Of a stretch of DNA of 19,135 bases, positions 4,981-12,393 are shown in pieces. Source of the DNA: an uncultured Gemmatimonadota bacterium (lineage in GTDB: Bacteria; Gemmatimonadota; Gemmatimonadetes; Longimicrobiales; Gaopeijiaceae); the NCBI GenBank assembly GCA_938030915.1, contig CALHIO010000132.1:1-19135 (forward strand), written 5' to 3'. The notes below the pieces were generated by a model, which was not told the DNA's origin, made no database searches, and saw nothing but the letters and a program-made list of their open reading frames with translations. Both the position numbers and the translations under genes were made by a program. Every line of letters begins with the position of its first letter. Position 1 is the stretch's first letter.

Positions 4981-6150
4981 TCAGGCGAACCGGTCGGGGC
5001 GATAGGGCGCGAGGAGATCGACGGACACCCCATCCAGAATCTCGATCGCGGCCAGACGGCTCAGAGAGGCGGCGAGCGTAAAGCCGCTGTGCGTGACGAT
5101 CGGGTACAGTCCCGGCACGCTTCGCGCGAACCCGATGATGGGATGGCCGTCCGTGGGCAGGGGGCGCCACCCCACCGTGATGTCATCGAGGCGCGCCTGC
5201 TCCATCGTGGTGAACCGTGACCTCGCCATCGCGAAGACAGCCTCGGCCTCCGCCTGTTCGGATGCTGGACGGTCCGTGCTGTAGACAGGCTGTCCTACGA
5301 ATCCTCGGCCCATGACGTGCCGGCCACTCGGGAGCGGAATCACGAAGACATCGGGCCCCGCCACAATGGACGGAAGGTTCGGGGCCGAGCCCGATGTATA
5401 CGCCAGAACACCCGGTGCGGGGCGCAGCGGGATCTGCACGCCCAGCCACCCAGCGATGGTCGACGTATCGATTCCTCCTGCGATCACGACTGCGTCGGCG
5501 CGGATGACGTCCCGGTCGGTCCGGACGGCCGAAACTCGTCCGTCCGTCAGTTCGATCCCGAGCACCTCGGTGTTGAGGCGTATGTCGGCGCCCATGGTTG
5601 ATGCGGCATCCGCGAGAGCTCGCAAAGCTTCGACCGGCTCCACGGCGCCTTCCAGAGGGGCAAAGACGGCAGCGGTCAGGTCCGGCTCCACGACCAGCGG
5701 TGGCACCAGTTCCCGGATGCGCGCTGCTTCGAGCCATTCCATCGGGTATCCCCACCCCTGTTGCTGCTGGGCGGCTGCGCGGAGCGCGTCACCAGCCTCC
5801 GAATCACGAGTCCATTCGAGGCGGCCGCCCCATTTGATTCGGATGCCGCCCACCTCCTGCTGCAGCTCATGCCACGCCAGTGTGCTCAGGCGGCTGATCT
5901 CGAAGTAGTGCTGGGGTAGCTTGCTCTGATGAGCGTTGATCCACGCTCCTGACTTTCCAGAAGCCCCGGCTCCCAGCTCTGCCCGCTCGCAGAGCGTCAC
6001 CTCCGCACCTCGCTTCGCCAACCGGTAGGCTGTCGAGCACCCCAGGATGCCTCCGCCGATCACCACGATGCGGTCCGCGCGAGGGCGGAATCCGGTCGCG
6101 ACAGCTAACGGGATACCGGCAAAGAGCTCCAGCAGGTGTCGGCGATCCAC
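4981..6150 (-). CDS. FAD-dependent oxidoreductase (DAO family)
   Basis: 389 residues. Residues 27-51 hold the dinucleotide-binding strand and loop VVIGGGILGCSTAYRLAKRG (GGGILG at 32-37), then an acidic CERAELGAGASGKSGAW segment, as in DAO enzymes (glycine/sarcosine/D-amino acid oxidases and dehydrogenases). The C-terminal GWRPLPTDGHPIIGFA and GLYPIVTHSGFTLA segments are the second FAD-contacting motif. The first 22 residues, MDRRHLLELFAGIPLAVATG, look like a Tat-type signal (RRxLL plus hydrophobic run), so export with bound FAD is possible. The start is GTG at 6150 with GAGGG six bases upstream. It is divergent from a creatininase-family gene, which hints at N-methyl amino acid or creatinine-type nitrogen use. 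The exact substrate cannot be assigned. Confidence 0.87.
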   Translation of the reverse strand: MDRRHLLELFAGIPLAVATGFRPRADRIVVIGGGILGCSTAYRLAKRGAEVTLCERAELGAGASGKSGAWINAHQSKLPQHYFEISRLSTLAWHELQQEVGGIRIKWGGRLEWTRDSEAGDALRAAAQQQQGWGYPMEWLEAARIRELVPPLVVEPDLTAAVFAPLEGAVEPVEALRALADAASTMGADIRLNTEVLGIELTDGRVSAVRTDRDVIRADAVVIAGGIDTSTIAGWLGVQIPLRPAPGVLAYTSGSAPNLPSIVAGPDVFVIPLPSGRHVMGRGFVGQPVYSTDRPASEQAEAEAVFAMARSRFTTMEQARLDDITVGWRPLPTDGHPIIGFARSVPGLYPIVTHSGFTLAASLSRLAAIEILDGVSVDLLAPYRPDRFA

Positions 6151-6378
6151 GGGCTACCCTCGAGGTGGCGCAGGGGTGACGGTGACAGGCATCGTTCCAA
6201 GCTCCCCGTAACCGCTGCGCCCCGCAACCTGATGGAATCAGATCCGGGACGGCACGGCAGCGCAGCCCATGGACCGTGGGTTCGAACGGGTTGCCCCGAT
6301 AGTTTGTCAGCTTCCGGGTACCGTATCAGAATTCCGAATCATCTGACATCGCGGGTGACGGGTCGAATTGGAGAGCGC

Positions 6379-7161
6379 ATGGCTGGTCGGCCTCACGTAC
6401 TGAAGGAGGCCTGCCTCGGGCAGGCCGGCGGGCTCGACTGTGACGTGGCGATCCTTCCGTGGGGCGCCACCGAGCCGCACAATTTTCATCTACCGTTCGG
6501 AACGGACACCTTCCAGGCAGAGTGTGTCGCAGAGGAGGCGGCGCGACGAGCCGCGAGTCGAGGCGCTCGAGTGACGGTACTTCCAGCGGTTCCCTTCGGC
6601 GCCAACGCCCAGCAGTTGGGGACACCTTTGACGCTCAACCTCAACCCCAGCACGCAGGCCCGGATTCTGGAGGACGTGGTGCGGAGTCTCGAGCATCACG
6701 GGGTTAGAAAGCTTCTGGTCCTCAATGGGCACGGCGGGAACGACTTCAAGCAGATGGTTCGAGAGCTTCAGCCGGGGTCAGGCGTCTTCCTCTGCTGCTC
6801 GAACTGGTGGTCGATTCTCGACGCATCCGGCTACTTCGATGATCCCGGAGACCACGCAGGCGAATTGGAGACGAGCGTGATGCTGCATCTTTGGCCAGAT
6901 CTTGTTCGGCCTCTGGCAGAGGCGGGACGGGGACGAGCTCGGCTCTTCCGCCTGCAGGGGCTCCGAGACGGGGTCGCGTGGGCGCCGCGTGACTGGGTCA
7001 GGGTCACGGACGACACCGGCGTGGGTGACCCGCGAGCGGCCACGTCCGAGAAGGGAGCCCGCTTCTTCGTTGACGTGTGTCAGACTCTGTCGGACTACAT
7101 CCTCGAGTTGTCACATGCGGATGTCGAAGACCTCTATGAGGCACCGGGACCTGATTCATGA
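6379..7161 (+). CDS. Creatininase-family amidohydrolase
   Basis: 260 residues. LPWGATEPHNFHLPFGTDT carries E32, H34 and D43 with the same spacing as the metal ligands of creatininase. LVLNGHGGN supplies H118, and HAGELETS supplies E162/E164. The family hydrolyses cyclic or linear amides (creatinine, FAPy pyrimidines, mycofactocin precursor peptide) with two divalent metals. The NGHGGN plus GELETS form is common in members that are not true creatininases, so the substrate is open. The ATG at 6379 has GGAG at 6370-6373; the frame stays open upstream to 6136, but that part has no conserved sequence. It is cytoplasmic, with no signal. It lies head-to-head with the DAO oxidase, 228 bases apart. 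Confidence 0.88.
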   Translation: MAGRPHVLKEACLGQAGGLDCDVAILPWGATEPHNFHLPFGTDTFQAECVAEEAARRAASRGARVTVLPAVPFGANAQQLGTPLTLNLNPSTQARILEDVVRSLEHHGVRKLLVLNGHGGNDFKQMVRELQPGSGVFLCCSNWWSILDASGYFDDPGDHAGELETSVMLHLWPDLVRPLAEAGRGRARLFRLQGLRDGVAWAPRDWVRVTDDTGVGDPRAATSEKGARFFVDVCQTLSDYILELSHADVEDLYEAPGPDS

Positions 7162-7240
7162 GGCGGCAGTGCCGAGGAGCTCACGCGGCAGCCGCCCAGT
7201 GTATCGTTCGGCAGCTTCGGCATAGGATCACGGGGTAGGC

Positions 7241-7543
7241 ATGTCTGCCATTTCGAAGATTCATGTGACGGTCCTGCGTGCCGCAGTGACCTACGGTCTG
7301 AACGGGCTGCCGCCCGCGAGCACCGGAGATGGGGACGTCGTGGATCGAGTCCCGCTCCCCCGTGCGGACTTCGATCGAGCCGCGAAGGAGCTCGGGGGTC
7401 GCGGCCTGCTCACGCAGAAGGCGGGTCGCTGGAGGGTCGCGGACCCGACCTTGTCGAACTATCCCCGTGACTCTTCGGGAGCGCTCTCTTCGGATGAAGA
7501 GGACTGGATCGCATTCATCGCGCAGTACGGGGACACTCGCTGA
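7241..7543 (+). CDS. Hypothetical protein, possible winged-helix fold
   Basis: 100 residues starting MSAISKIHVTVLRAAVTYGL. No family is recognised. The middle, with VPLPRADFDRAAKELGGRGL followed by LTQKAGRWRVADP, resembles a helix followed by a beta wing as in small winged-helix DNA-binding proteins, and the end (EEDWIAFIAQYGDTR) is an acidic helix. There is no signal peptide or membrane segment. The ATG follows GGGGTAGGC, a moderate binding site. It lies 79 bases after the creatininase-family gene in the same direction and may be cotranscribed with it; it is convergent with the acidic-tail gene. The DNA-binding idea is a weak inference. Confidence 0.55.
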   Translation: MSAISKIHVTVLRAAVTYGLNGLPPASTGDGDVVDRVPLPRADFDRAAKELGGRGLLTQKAGRWRVADPTLSNYPRDSSGALSSDEEDWIAFIAQYGDTR

Positions 7544-7631
7544 GGAGGAGTGCTGCATCGGGCGTGACCCTGATGGGTAGCTCGGTGTGGGAGAAGCGAC
7601 TCTGCGACCGCAGGCAGAGCACGCCATAAGG

Positions 7632-7669
7632 CCGGTGGCGGGCCATCAGAGGGGACGGCCCGCCACCGG
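7632..7669. terminator. Perfect 13-bp hairpin between convergent genes
   Basis: CCGGTGGCGGGCC (7632-7644) and GGCCCGCCACCGG (7657-7669) pair without mismatch around a 12-nt loop. The hairpin lies between the stop codons of two convergent genes (7543 and 7685), 15 bases beyond the acidic-tail gene. The position and stability suggest a bidirectional transcription end or barrier, but no U-run follows on either strand. Confidence 0.6.
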
Positions 7670-7684
7670 AGTCATCGAGAGGAC

Positions 7685-7942
7685 CTACCAATCCTCCTCG
7701 TCGTCATCCTCGTCGTCGTCGTCCTCGTCATCCTCGTCATCCTCGTCGTCGTCCTCGTCGTCGGTGTCGTCCTCCCAATCGTCTTCGTCATCCCAATCCT
7801 CGTCATCGTCCCACTCGGCGGTGATCGGACTGTACACCGACTCGTGGGTCAGGACACCCACACACGACTCCACGGTTGTCCCTTCGTTCTGCCACGACTC
7901 TGCCTCGGCGCAGACTGCGCTCAACTCAACGACCAAACTCAT
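7685..7942 (-). CDS. Small protein with W-punctuated Asp/Glu tail
   Basis: 85 residues. GGAGG (plus-strand 7947-7951) sits four bases before the ATG, which favours this strand over the poly-Ser frame on the other. Residues 1-43 (starting MSLVVELSAVCAEAESWQNE) are ordinary, with two Cys and a conserved-looking VxLTHESVYSPIT segment. Residues 44-85 are 37 Asp/Glu, four Trp and one Thr, beginning WDDDEDWDDEDDWEDDT and ending EEDW. No signal peptide is visible. Such tails can bind Ca2+ or basic proteins, or mimic nucleic acid, but the family is unknown to me. The tail DNA is a trinucleotide-like GAC/GAT/GAG repeat and likely varies in length between strains. Confidence 0.65.
   Translation of the reverse strand: MSLVVELSAVCAEAESWQNEGTTVESCVGVLTHESVYSPITAEWDDDEDWDDEDDWEDDTDDEDDDEDDEDDEDDDDEDDDEEDW
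7690..7810. repeat. Simple-sequence tract (GTC/ATC/CTC triplets)
   Basis: On the plus strand the run is nearly all TCG, TCA, TCC and TCT triplets (CCTCGTCGTCATCCTCGTCG and variants), the complement of the Asp/Glu codons of the acidic-tail gene. Mixed GAC/GAT/GAG codons show it is not a pure microsatellite. Slippage in multiples of three would change tail length without breaking the frame. Confidence 0.7.
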
Positions 7943-7951
7943 GATTCCTCC

Positions 7952-8425
7952 AGCAGGTGGTTAGGGCGAACGTCCCCTTTTGGATGTGCCTGGAGGCCGA
8001 TCGCGGCCTCCCGTCCACCGGATCAACCGGCGTCGACGCTGGGATATGCGTCTGTCGAATGGCCTGGTCCGAAGACCCTGTGTTGGACCCGCGGGGATGC
8101 GGGCCGCTCAGCGCCTCACCGAAGAAGTGGGTCATAAGCCGACGCCGCGGCTTGTCGTCTCGGCATTCATATTTCCTGTGGTGGCTGTGTGGCAAGCTCC
8201 TCTGATCGATTCCCGGCCTCGGCCAGGCATCGCGCTGGTCTTCCTGACTGGACGAGGGGTGGGGGCACCAGACGTCTCCGTCGATCGCCGACACTCCTGC
8301 GCGGTCGGAAGCGTGAATGGATCCGGAGCCATCTTGCGGGTATCGCTTCCCAAGAGATCGACTCTTACGGCCAAGACATCGACCCTTCCGGTCCCGATCG
8401 GTACTTCGCGGGGAGAGCGCAGACG
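7952..8425. other. Intergenic region with a palindrome, between divergent genes
   Basis: About 470 bases between the acidic-tail gene (minus) and the CIA30 gene (plus). Open frames pass through but none has a recognisable product. The one clear element is the perfect inverted repeat GGAGGCCG-ATCG-CGGCCTCC at 7992-8011, about 50 bases upstream of the acidic-tail start, suitable as an operator or leader hairpin. Promoters for both genes must lie here but are not recognisable by eye. Confidence 0.4.
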
Positions 8426-9031
8426 ATGAGTACGCGACTCGGTGTGGCAACCCTGACACTCATGCTCTCATGCATGTCTCTCGCCGCCCAGGAAGAGTCG
8501 GGCATGGTCAAGCTCGTCGATTTCGACGAGGTCTCGCCTGAGCCCTGGTTCGTCGTCAACGACGGTGTCATGGGTGGGCGATCGACCAGCACTCTGCGCC
8601 TCAGTGCACCGGGAGTGGCCGTGTTCGAGGGGACCCTCTCACTGGAGAACAACGGAGGTTTCGCATCCGTGCGGGCGGGATTGAGCGCAGCTGCACTCGC
8701 CGGCGCCACGCGAATCCTCTTAAGGGTGCGGGGCGATGGGAAACGCTACCAACTTCGTCTTCGGCCTGGCCGCCGAATGGATGGCATCGCGTTCGGTCGC
8801 TCGTTTGAGACGATCGCCGGTCAATGGACCATCGTCGAACTCGCCATCGAGTCGTTTGAGCCGACCTTTCGCGGCTATCGCCCCCGATCCGTGCCTCCAC
8901 TCGACCCCGCGGACGCGGGTCAGGTCGGACTCATGTTGACGGACAAGCAGGAGGGTGACTTTCGTCTCGAGATTGATTGGATCGGCTTCTGCAGGCATGA
9001 CGGTCCGTGCGCATCACCTCCCATCGGATGA
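8426..9031 (+). CDS. Secreted CIA30-domain protein
   Basis: 201 residues. Residues 1-22 are a signal peptide (MSTRLGVATLTLMLSCMSLA then AQ). The mature part is one CIA30 domain (complex I intermediate-associated protein 30, NDUFAF1-like, a galactose-binding-type beta sandwich): WFVVNDGVMGGRSTS (41-55) and FEGTLSLENNGGFASVRAG (67-85) are its hallmark. In mitochondria the domain helps assemble NADH dehydrogenase; bacterial homologues are widespread and unassigned, and an exported one is unlikely to do the same job in the cytoplasm. The ATG at 8426 follows GGGGAGA; the frame is open further upstream without conserved sequence. 64 bases downstream is a FocA/NirC-type channel in the same direction, probably cotranscribed. 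Confidence 0.88.
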   Translation: MSTRLGVATLTLMLSCMSLAAQEESGMVKLVDFDEVSPEPWFVVNDGVMGGRSTSTLRLSAPGVAVFEGTLSLENNGGFASVRAGLSAAALAGATRILLRVRGDGKRYQLRLRPGRRMDGIAFGRSFETIAGQWTIVELAIESFEPTFRGYRPRSVPPLDPADAGQVGLMLTDKQEGDFRLEIDWIGFCRHDGPCASPPIG

Positions 9032-9095
9032 GAGCGGCCGCCAAGATTCTCGTATGACCCGATCGAGCAGACCTCAAACGCCAGTGGAGCATCAG

Positions 9096-9962
9096 ATGTC
9101 GGACGTCACTCGGAGGACTCTGATCGACGCCTACTCTCCGGCCGAGATGGCCGGGCGGGTCGTCGATGTCGGGGTGGCCAAGGCTCGCCTGACGCTCCCC
9201 GACACGCTCGCGTTGTCGATGCTGGCGGGAGCCTTCATTGCCGTCGGCGGTGCACTCGCGACACTCGCTATGACGGACACCGGTCTGGGTCTTGGACCCA
9301 CGCGGGTGCTCGGCGGAGCCACCTTCTCGCTCGGGCTGATCCTCGTGGTCGTGGCTGGTGCGGAACTCTTCACCGGAAACAACCTCGTTGCGATGGCGTG
9401 GGCGAGCCGATTGATCTCGACAGCTGCGCTGCTCCGCAATTGGGTCCTGGTGTTCGCAGGCAATTTCGTGGGAGCGACCGCGACCGCAGTTCTGATGTTC
9501 TGGTCCGGAACGTGGTCGGTGGGTGGGGATGCAGTGGGTCTGACCGCGATCTCCATCGGTGCAGCGAAGACTCAACTCGGGTTCGAAGAAGCCTTCGTAC
9601 GAGGGGTGCTGTGCAATGCGCTTGTATGCCTTGCGGTGTGGCTTTGCTTCTCTGGACGGAGTACGACGGACAAGATCCTGGCCATCATCCTGCCGATCAC
9701 GGCATTCGTTGCCCTGGGCTTTGAGCACAGCATCGCCAACATGTATTTCATCCCGTATGCAATGCTGCTCTCGTCAGACGCTGACCTGATGGCATCCGCG
9801 ACGAGCGCCGGGGTATCCATCGATACGCTTACCGTGCCGGGTCTGCTGGATAACCTGATCCCGGTGACGCTCGGCAACATCGTTGGTGGCACGTTGCTCG
9901 TGGCCGGGATCTACTGGTTCGTCTATTTGAGAGGGGCGGTATCGGAATCGCGGAGTCAGTGA
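9096..9962 (+). CDS. Formate/nitrite transporter family channel (FocA/NirC-like)
   Basis: 288 residues, the normal family length, with six hydrophobic spans. Motifs include AGAELFTGNN (87-96), a variant of the SELFTGN loop, the NWVLVFAGNFVGA helix, GVLCNALVCLAVW, the central GFEHSIANMYFIP with H211 (the conserved pore histidine), and NLIPVTLGNIVGG (253-265). FNT proteins are pentameric inner-membrane channels for small monovalent anions (formate, nitrite, hydrosulfide). The Asn after FTGN and the wider context do not reveal which. ATG 9096 is preceded by GGAG at six bases; an ATG at 9054 in the same frame lacks one. It follows the CIA30 gene. No formate lyase or nitrite reductase lies nearby. 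A weak 7-bp inverted repeat follows the stop at 9959-9989. Confidence 0.92.
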   Translation: MSDVTRRTLIDAYSPAEMAGRVVDVGVAKARLTLPDTLALSMLAGAFIAVGGALATLAMTDTGLGLGPTRVLGGATFSLGLILVVVAGAELFTGNNLVAMAWASRLISTAALLRNWVLVFAGNFVGATATAVLMFWSGTWSVGGDAVGLTAISIGAAKTQLGFEEAFVRGVLCNALVCLAVWLCFSGRSTTDKILAIILPITAFVALGFEHSIANMYFIPYAMLLSSDADLMASATSAGVSIDTLTVPGLLDNLIPVTLGNIVGGTLLVAGIYWFVYLRGAVSESRSQ

Positions 9963-10079
9963 GCGCGGGCGTACTTTACCACCGCTCACGGACGGGCGTG
10001 CCACGGCCGCAGCAGAATTCCATTCCGTGGGTCCGCGGGACTGCGATGGTCCGCTCCGAATTCGATTACGGGAGCCAAG

Positions 10080-10556
10080 GTGACGGGTAGCAAAGTGCGT
10101 GTGACTCAGGTGCTGTCCGCTCTTGCGGTGACCCTCTCACTCCTGTTTGTCGGCCTTGAAATCCGCTAGAACACGAGTGCTACGCGCGGGGCTACCATGC
10201 AGGTGATCTCGGATGCCAGCTCCGATCTTCTCATCGAACTGAGCACGGATGATCGGTTGGCGTCCCTGTTGGCGGAAGCGTTCTTCAACAGGGCGACCAT
10301 GGCCGACTTCGAGCCCGGCGAGTGGATCCAGCTTGCAGCATACAGCCAGGCTTTTGTCCGACAGCTCGAGAATACGTACGTGCAGCATCAAGAGGGCATT
10401 GTGTCGGACGCGGTGTTCGAAACGTACACCTGGGGAGATCCTTTCCTGCGCACCGCTCTTTTCGCGGAGTGGTGGGCGTTGCTCGCGGAGGACCTGGTCT
10501 CCCCCGGCTTCAAGAATTTTCTGGAGTCACGGGTCGAATTCGATTCCCTGGAGTGA
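10080..10556 (+). pseudogene. Membrane-anchored hypothetical, split by in-frame TAG
   Basis: From GTG at 10080 (GGAG at 10071-10074) the frame gives a single N-terminal membrane helix, VLSALAVTLSLLFVGLEIR, then TAG at 10167-10169, then, in the same frame, NTSATRGATMQVISDASSDL and on to 10556. This is the common architecture of a family of about 150-170 residues with one helix followed by IRQNT and a soluble helical domain. The stop sits exactly at the Gln, so a CAG to TAG change explains it. TAG ends other genes here (MORN, GH16, barrel), so amber is not reassigned. The soluble half could restart at ATG 10197 but would lose its anchor. The function of the family is unknown. It precedes a lipoprotein gene by four bases, so the operon frame is still visible. 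Confidence 0.7.
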
Positions 10557-10560
10557 CTGC

Positions 10561-11127
10561 GTGAGAGTCCCATGGCGGGCCGGGTCCGTGTCATCCGGAT
10601 ATGCGAGGTGGGTGTGTATGAGCGCACTGCTCCCCCTGCTCGTCAGTGCATGCAGCCCCGCCATAGCCGGAACGGTCGAGGCAAATGCGCGCTACCGATG
10701 GGTACCGGGCATGTACGAGGTCGAGGGAGCGATCCGCTACCGGGCCGACACCCTCGAGCGGGAGCGCTTTGAGCGTGTGCGGATTCTCGGTGAGGTAGCG
10801 GTTGGACCTGACGGACCCACGTCCATCGATGTCCAGATGCCGCTTACCGCGTGTCTGGCACCTCAACGAGCCCAGGATAACCGGTCCAGGCGGCGGCTGG
10901 GCTGGGACATCAGCTGCGGCGACGCCGAGTTCACGCTCTGGTCGGACCAGGGTCGGGTCAGGGGGAGCGTCTCCATGACCGTGACGGAACTCCGGAGGTC
11001 CAGCGATTGCGTGCAGTACGCGGTGTTACAGGACGGAAGCACGGTGTGTGTGCGTCAGGAGTCCCGTGTCCAAATGAGCCTGACAACCCGGTCCTCCTCG
11101 CTACGAAGCAGGCCGAAGACGCGCTGA
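10561..11127 (+). CDS. Hypothetical lipoprotein
   Basis: 188 residues from GTG 10561, preceded by GGAG (10550-10553) at seven bases and starting four bases after the upstream stop. A basic N-terminus is followed by the hydrophobic SALLPLLVSAC with lipobox LVSAC (Cys31), so a membrane lipoprotein is expected. The mature part (from CSPAIAGTVEANARYRWVPG) looks beta-rich, includes a GMYEVEGAIRYRADTLE stretch and several Cys (ACLAP, ISCGD, DCVQY, TVCVR) that could form disulfides outside the cytoplasm. No domain is recognised. It probably belongs to the same transcript as the GH16 and nitrilase genes. An alternative start at ATG 10618 would give a signal peptide too short on the positive side. Confidence 0.6.
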   Translation: MRVPWRAGSVSSGYARWVCMSALLPLLVSACSPAIAGTVEANARYRWVPGMYEVEGAIRYRADTLERERFERVRILGEVAVGPDGPTSIDVQMPLTACLAPQRAQDNRSRRRLGWDISCGDAEFTLWSDQGRVRGSVSMTVTELRRSSDCVQYAVLQDGSTVCVRQESRVQMSLTTRSSSLRSRPKTR

Positions 11128-11246
11128 GGGCCATCGCTGCACCGGGCGCACCGACCGCGGCCGTCCTACCGCGGTTGCGCCCGCCTCGCGACGTTTATCG
11201 TCCGTGCACTCTCGCGTCTGCTCTCCCCCGTTTCGTGCACTCTTTC

Positions 11247-12377
11247 ATGCTGCGACTTCGTACCTGTCTGCTCCTGATCCTGCTCGTCGGTTGCACGACG
11301 GAGCCCATGGCTCCGATCAACGACCAGGATGTGGGCGAGCTTCTGCCCAGCGACCTGACCCTGAGCGTACTCCTGCAGGGCCAACCGGGTGACGTGCATG
11401 GCGACGGCAGTGGCATCGCCTCAATCCGAGCCACCGGTACGAACGTGTCCAGCTTCCGGTTTCGCTTCGAAAACGGGGGGGCCTTCTTCAGCAATAGCGG
11501 CGAGCTGACCTACACGTTCACGAAGGAAGGAACGAACTCGCACCGGATCACGGCCTTTTTCTTTTCGGAGACCCAAAACACGGACTCCATCTCCCAGGAC
11601 GTCACCGTCTACGTTGATCCGCGTCCTTCGGGTCAGGGGGTGCTGGTGTGGTCGGACGAGTTCGACTACGAAGGGCCCGTAGATCCATCCAAATGGCACC
11701 ACCAGGTCATCCCGATTCAGGGGGACAGCTGGGCGAACAACGAGCTACAGCACTACACCGACCGTGTGGAGAACTCGTACGTTCGGGACGGTACGCTGCG
11801 CATCGTGGCGAAACGCGAGAGCTACACGTACGCCGGCATCGAGAAGAGCTACACCTCGGCTCGCTTGAATTCCAAGTTCGTGTTCCGGTATGGCCGAGTG
11901 GATATCAGGGCTCGCCTACCCGGAGAGCAGGGGACATGGCCCGCCTTCTGGACGTTGGGTGCGAACATCGATGAGGTCGGAAACTTCCACGGAAATGCCT
12001 ACGGCAGTGTCGGTTGGCCCGCGTGTGGAGAGATCGACATCATGGAGCAGAACGGGTGGAACAAGAACAACCTCATCGGGCATCTGCACTGGGGTGACAC
12101 GCAGACGGGGGCGTACCACAGTAGTGGCGGGACGAGATCGGTCAGCGGGGTGTCCTCTACGTTCAATCTCTACTCCCTGATCTGGACGGAGGATTCGATC
12201 CAGATCCTGTTGAACGACGAGCTTTTCTACGAAGCGCCGAACACCGTGGGCATGCCGTTCGACAATCCGCACTACCTGCTGCTGAACATCGCGATGGGCG
12301 GTACCCTGGGGGGTGCGATCCCGGCCGGATTCTCACAGGCCGTGATGGAAGTGGACTACATCCGGATCTTTCAGTAG
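11247..12377 (+). CDS. GH16 family glucanase lipoprotein (laminarinase-like)
   Basis: 376 residues. LLVGC (Cys16) is a lipobox, so the enzyme is anchored in a membrane. Residues about 33-123 form a PKD/Ig-like domain with PSDLTLSVLLQG and a HGDGSG turn, and residues 132-376 are the GH16 jelly-roll: WSDEFDYEGPVDPSKW, NELQHYT, and the catalytic GEIDIMEQNG with E262 as nucleophile, D264 and E267 as acid/base. GH16 enzymes cleave beta-1,3/1,4-glucans such as laminarin, or agar and carrageenan. The NNELQHYT and EIDIME pattern fits beta-1,3-glucanases best. The N-terminal domain resembles that of Bacteroidota GH16 lipoproteins, suggesting a shared or transferred origin. The start is ATG 11247; the frame is open upstream without conserved sequence. 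Probably one operon with the nitrilase. Confidence 0.93.
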   Translation: MLRLRTCLLLILLVGCTTEPMAPINDQDVGELLPSDLTLSVLLQGQPGDVHGDGSGIASIRATGTNVSSFRFRFENGGAFFSNSGELTYTFTKEGTNSHRITAFFFSETQNTDSISQDVTVYVDPRPSGQGVLVWSDEFDYEGPVDPSKWHHQVIPIQGDSWANNELQHYTDRVENSYVRDGTLRIVAKRESYTYAGIEKSYTSARLNSKFVFRYGRVDIRARLPGEQGTWPAFWTLGANIDEVGNFHGNAYGSVGWPACGEIDIMEQNGWNKNNLIGHLHWGDTQTGAYHSSGGTRSVSGVSSTFNLYSLIWTEDSIQILLNDELFYEAPNTVGMPFDNPHYLLLNIAMGGTLGGAIPAGFSQAVMEVDYIRIFQ

Positions 12378-12393
12378 TAACGGAGAGTGATGA

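Noticed and set aside
6136..6378. N-terminal extension of the creatininase-family gene
   Set aside because: It is open but without conserved residues; ATG 6379 has GGAG at five bases and matches the family start.
7587..7964. Plus-strand ORF with a long poly-serine run
   Set aside because: It is the antisense of the Asp/Glu tract; the minus-strand gene has GGAGG at a proper distance and a sensible N-terminal head, while the plus frame begins in unrelated sequence.
8189..8425. Upstream extension of the CIA30 gene
   Set aside because: It would put the clear signal peptide in the middle of the protein.
10167..10169. Amber codon reassignment as an explanation for the split gene
   Set aside because: TAG is the natural stop of several intact genes in the window (MORN, 62-residue ORF, GH16, barrel), so it is not read as Gln generally.
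11007..11246. Upstream extension of the GH16 gene into the lipoprotein gene
   Set aside because: It would bury the lipobox; ATG 11247 begins the signal peptide.
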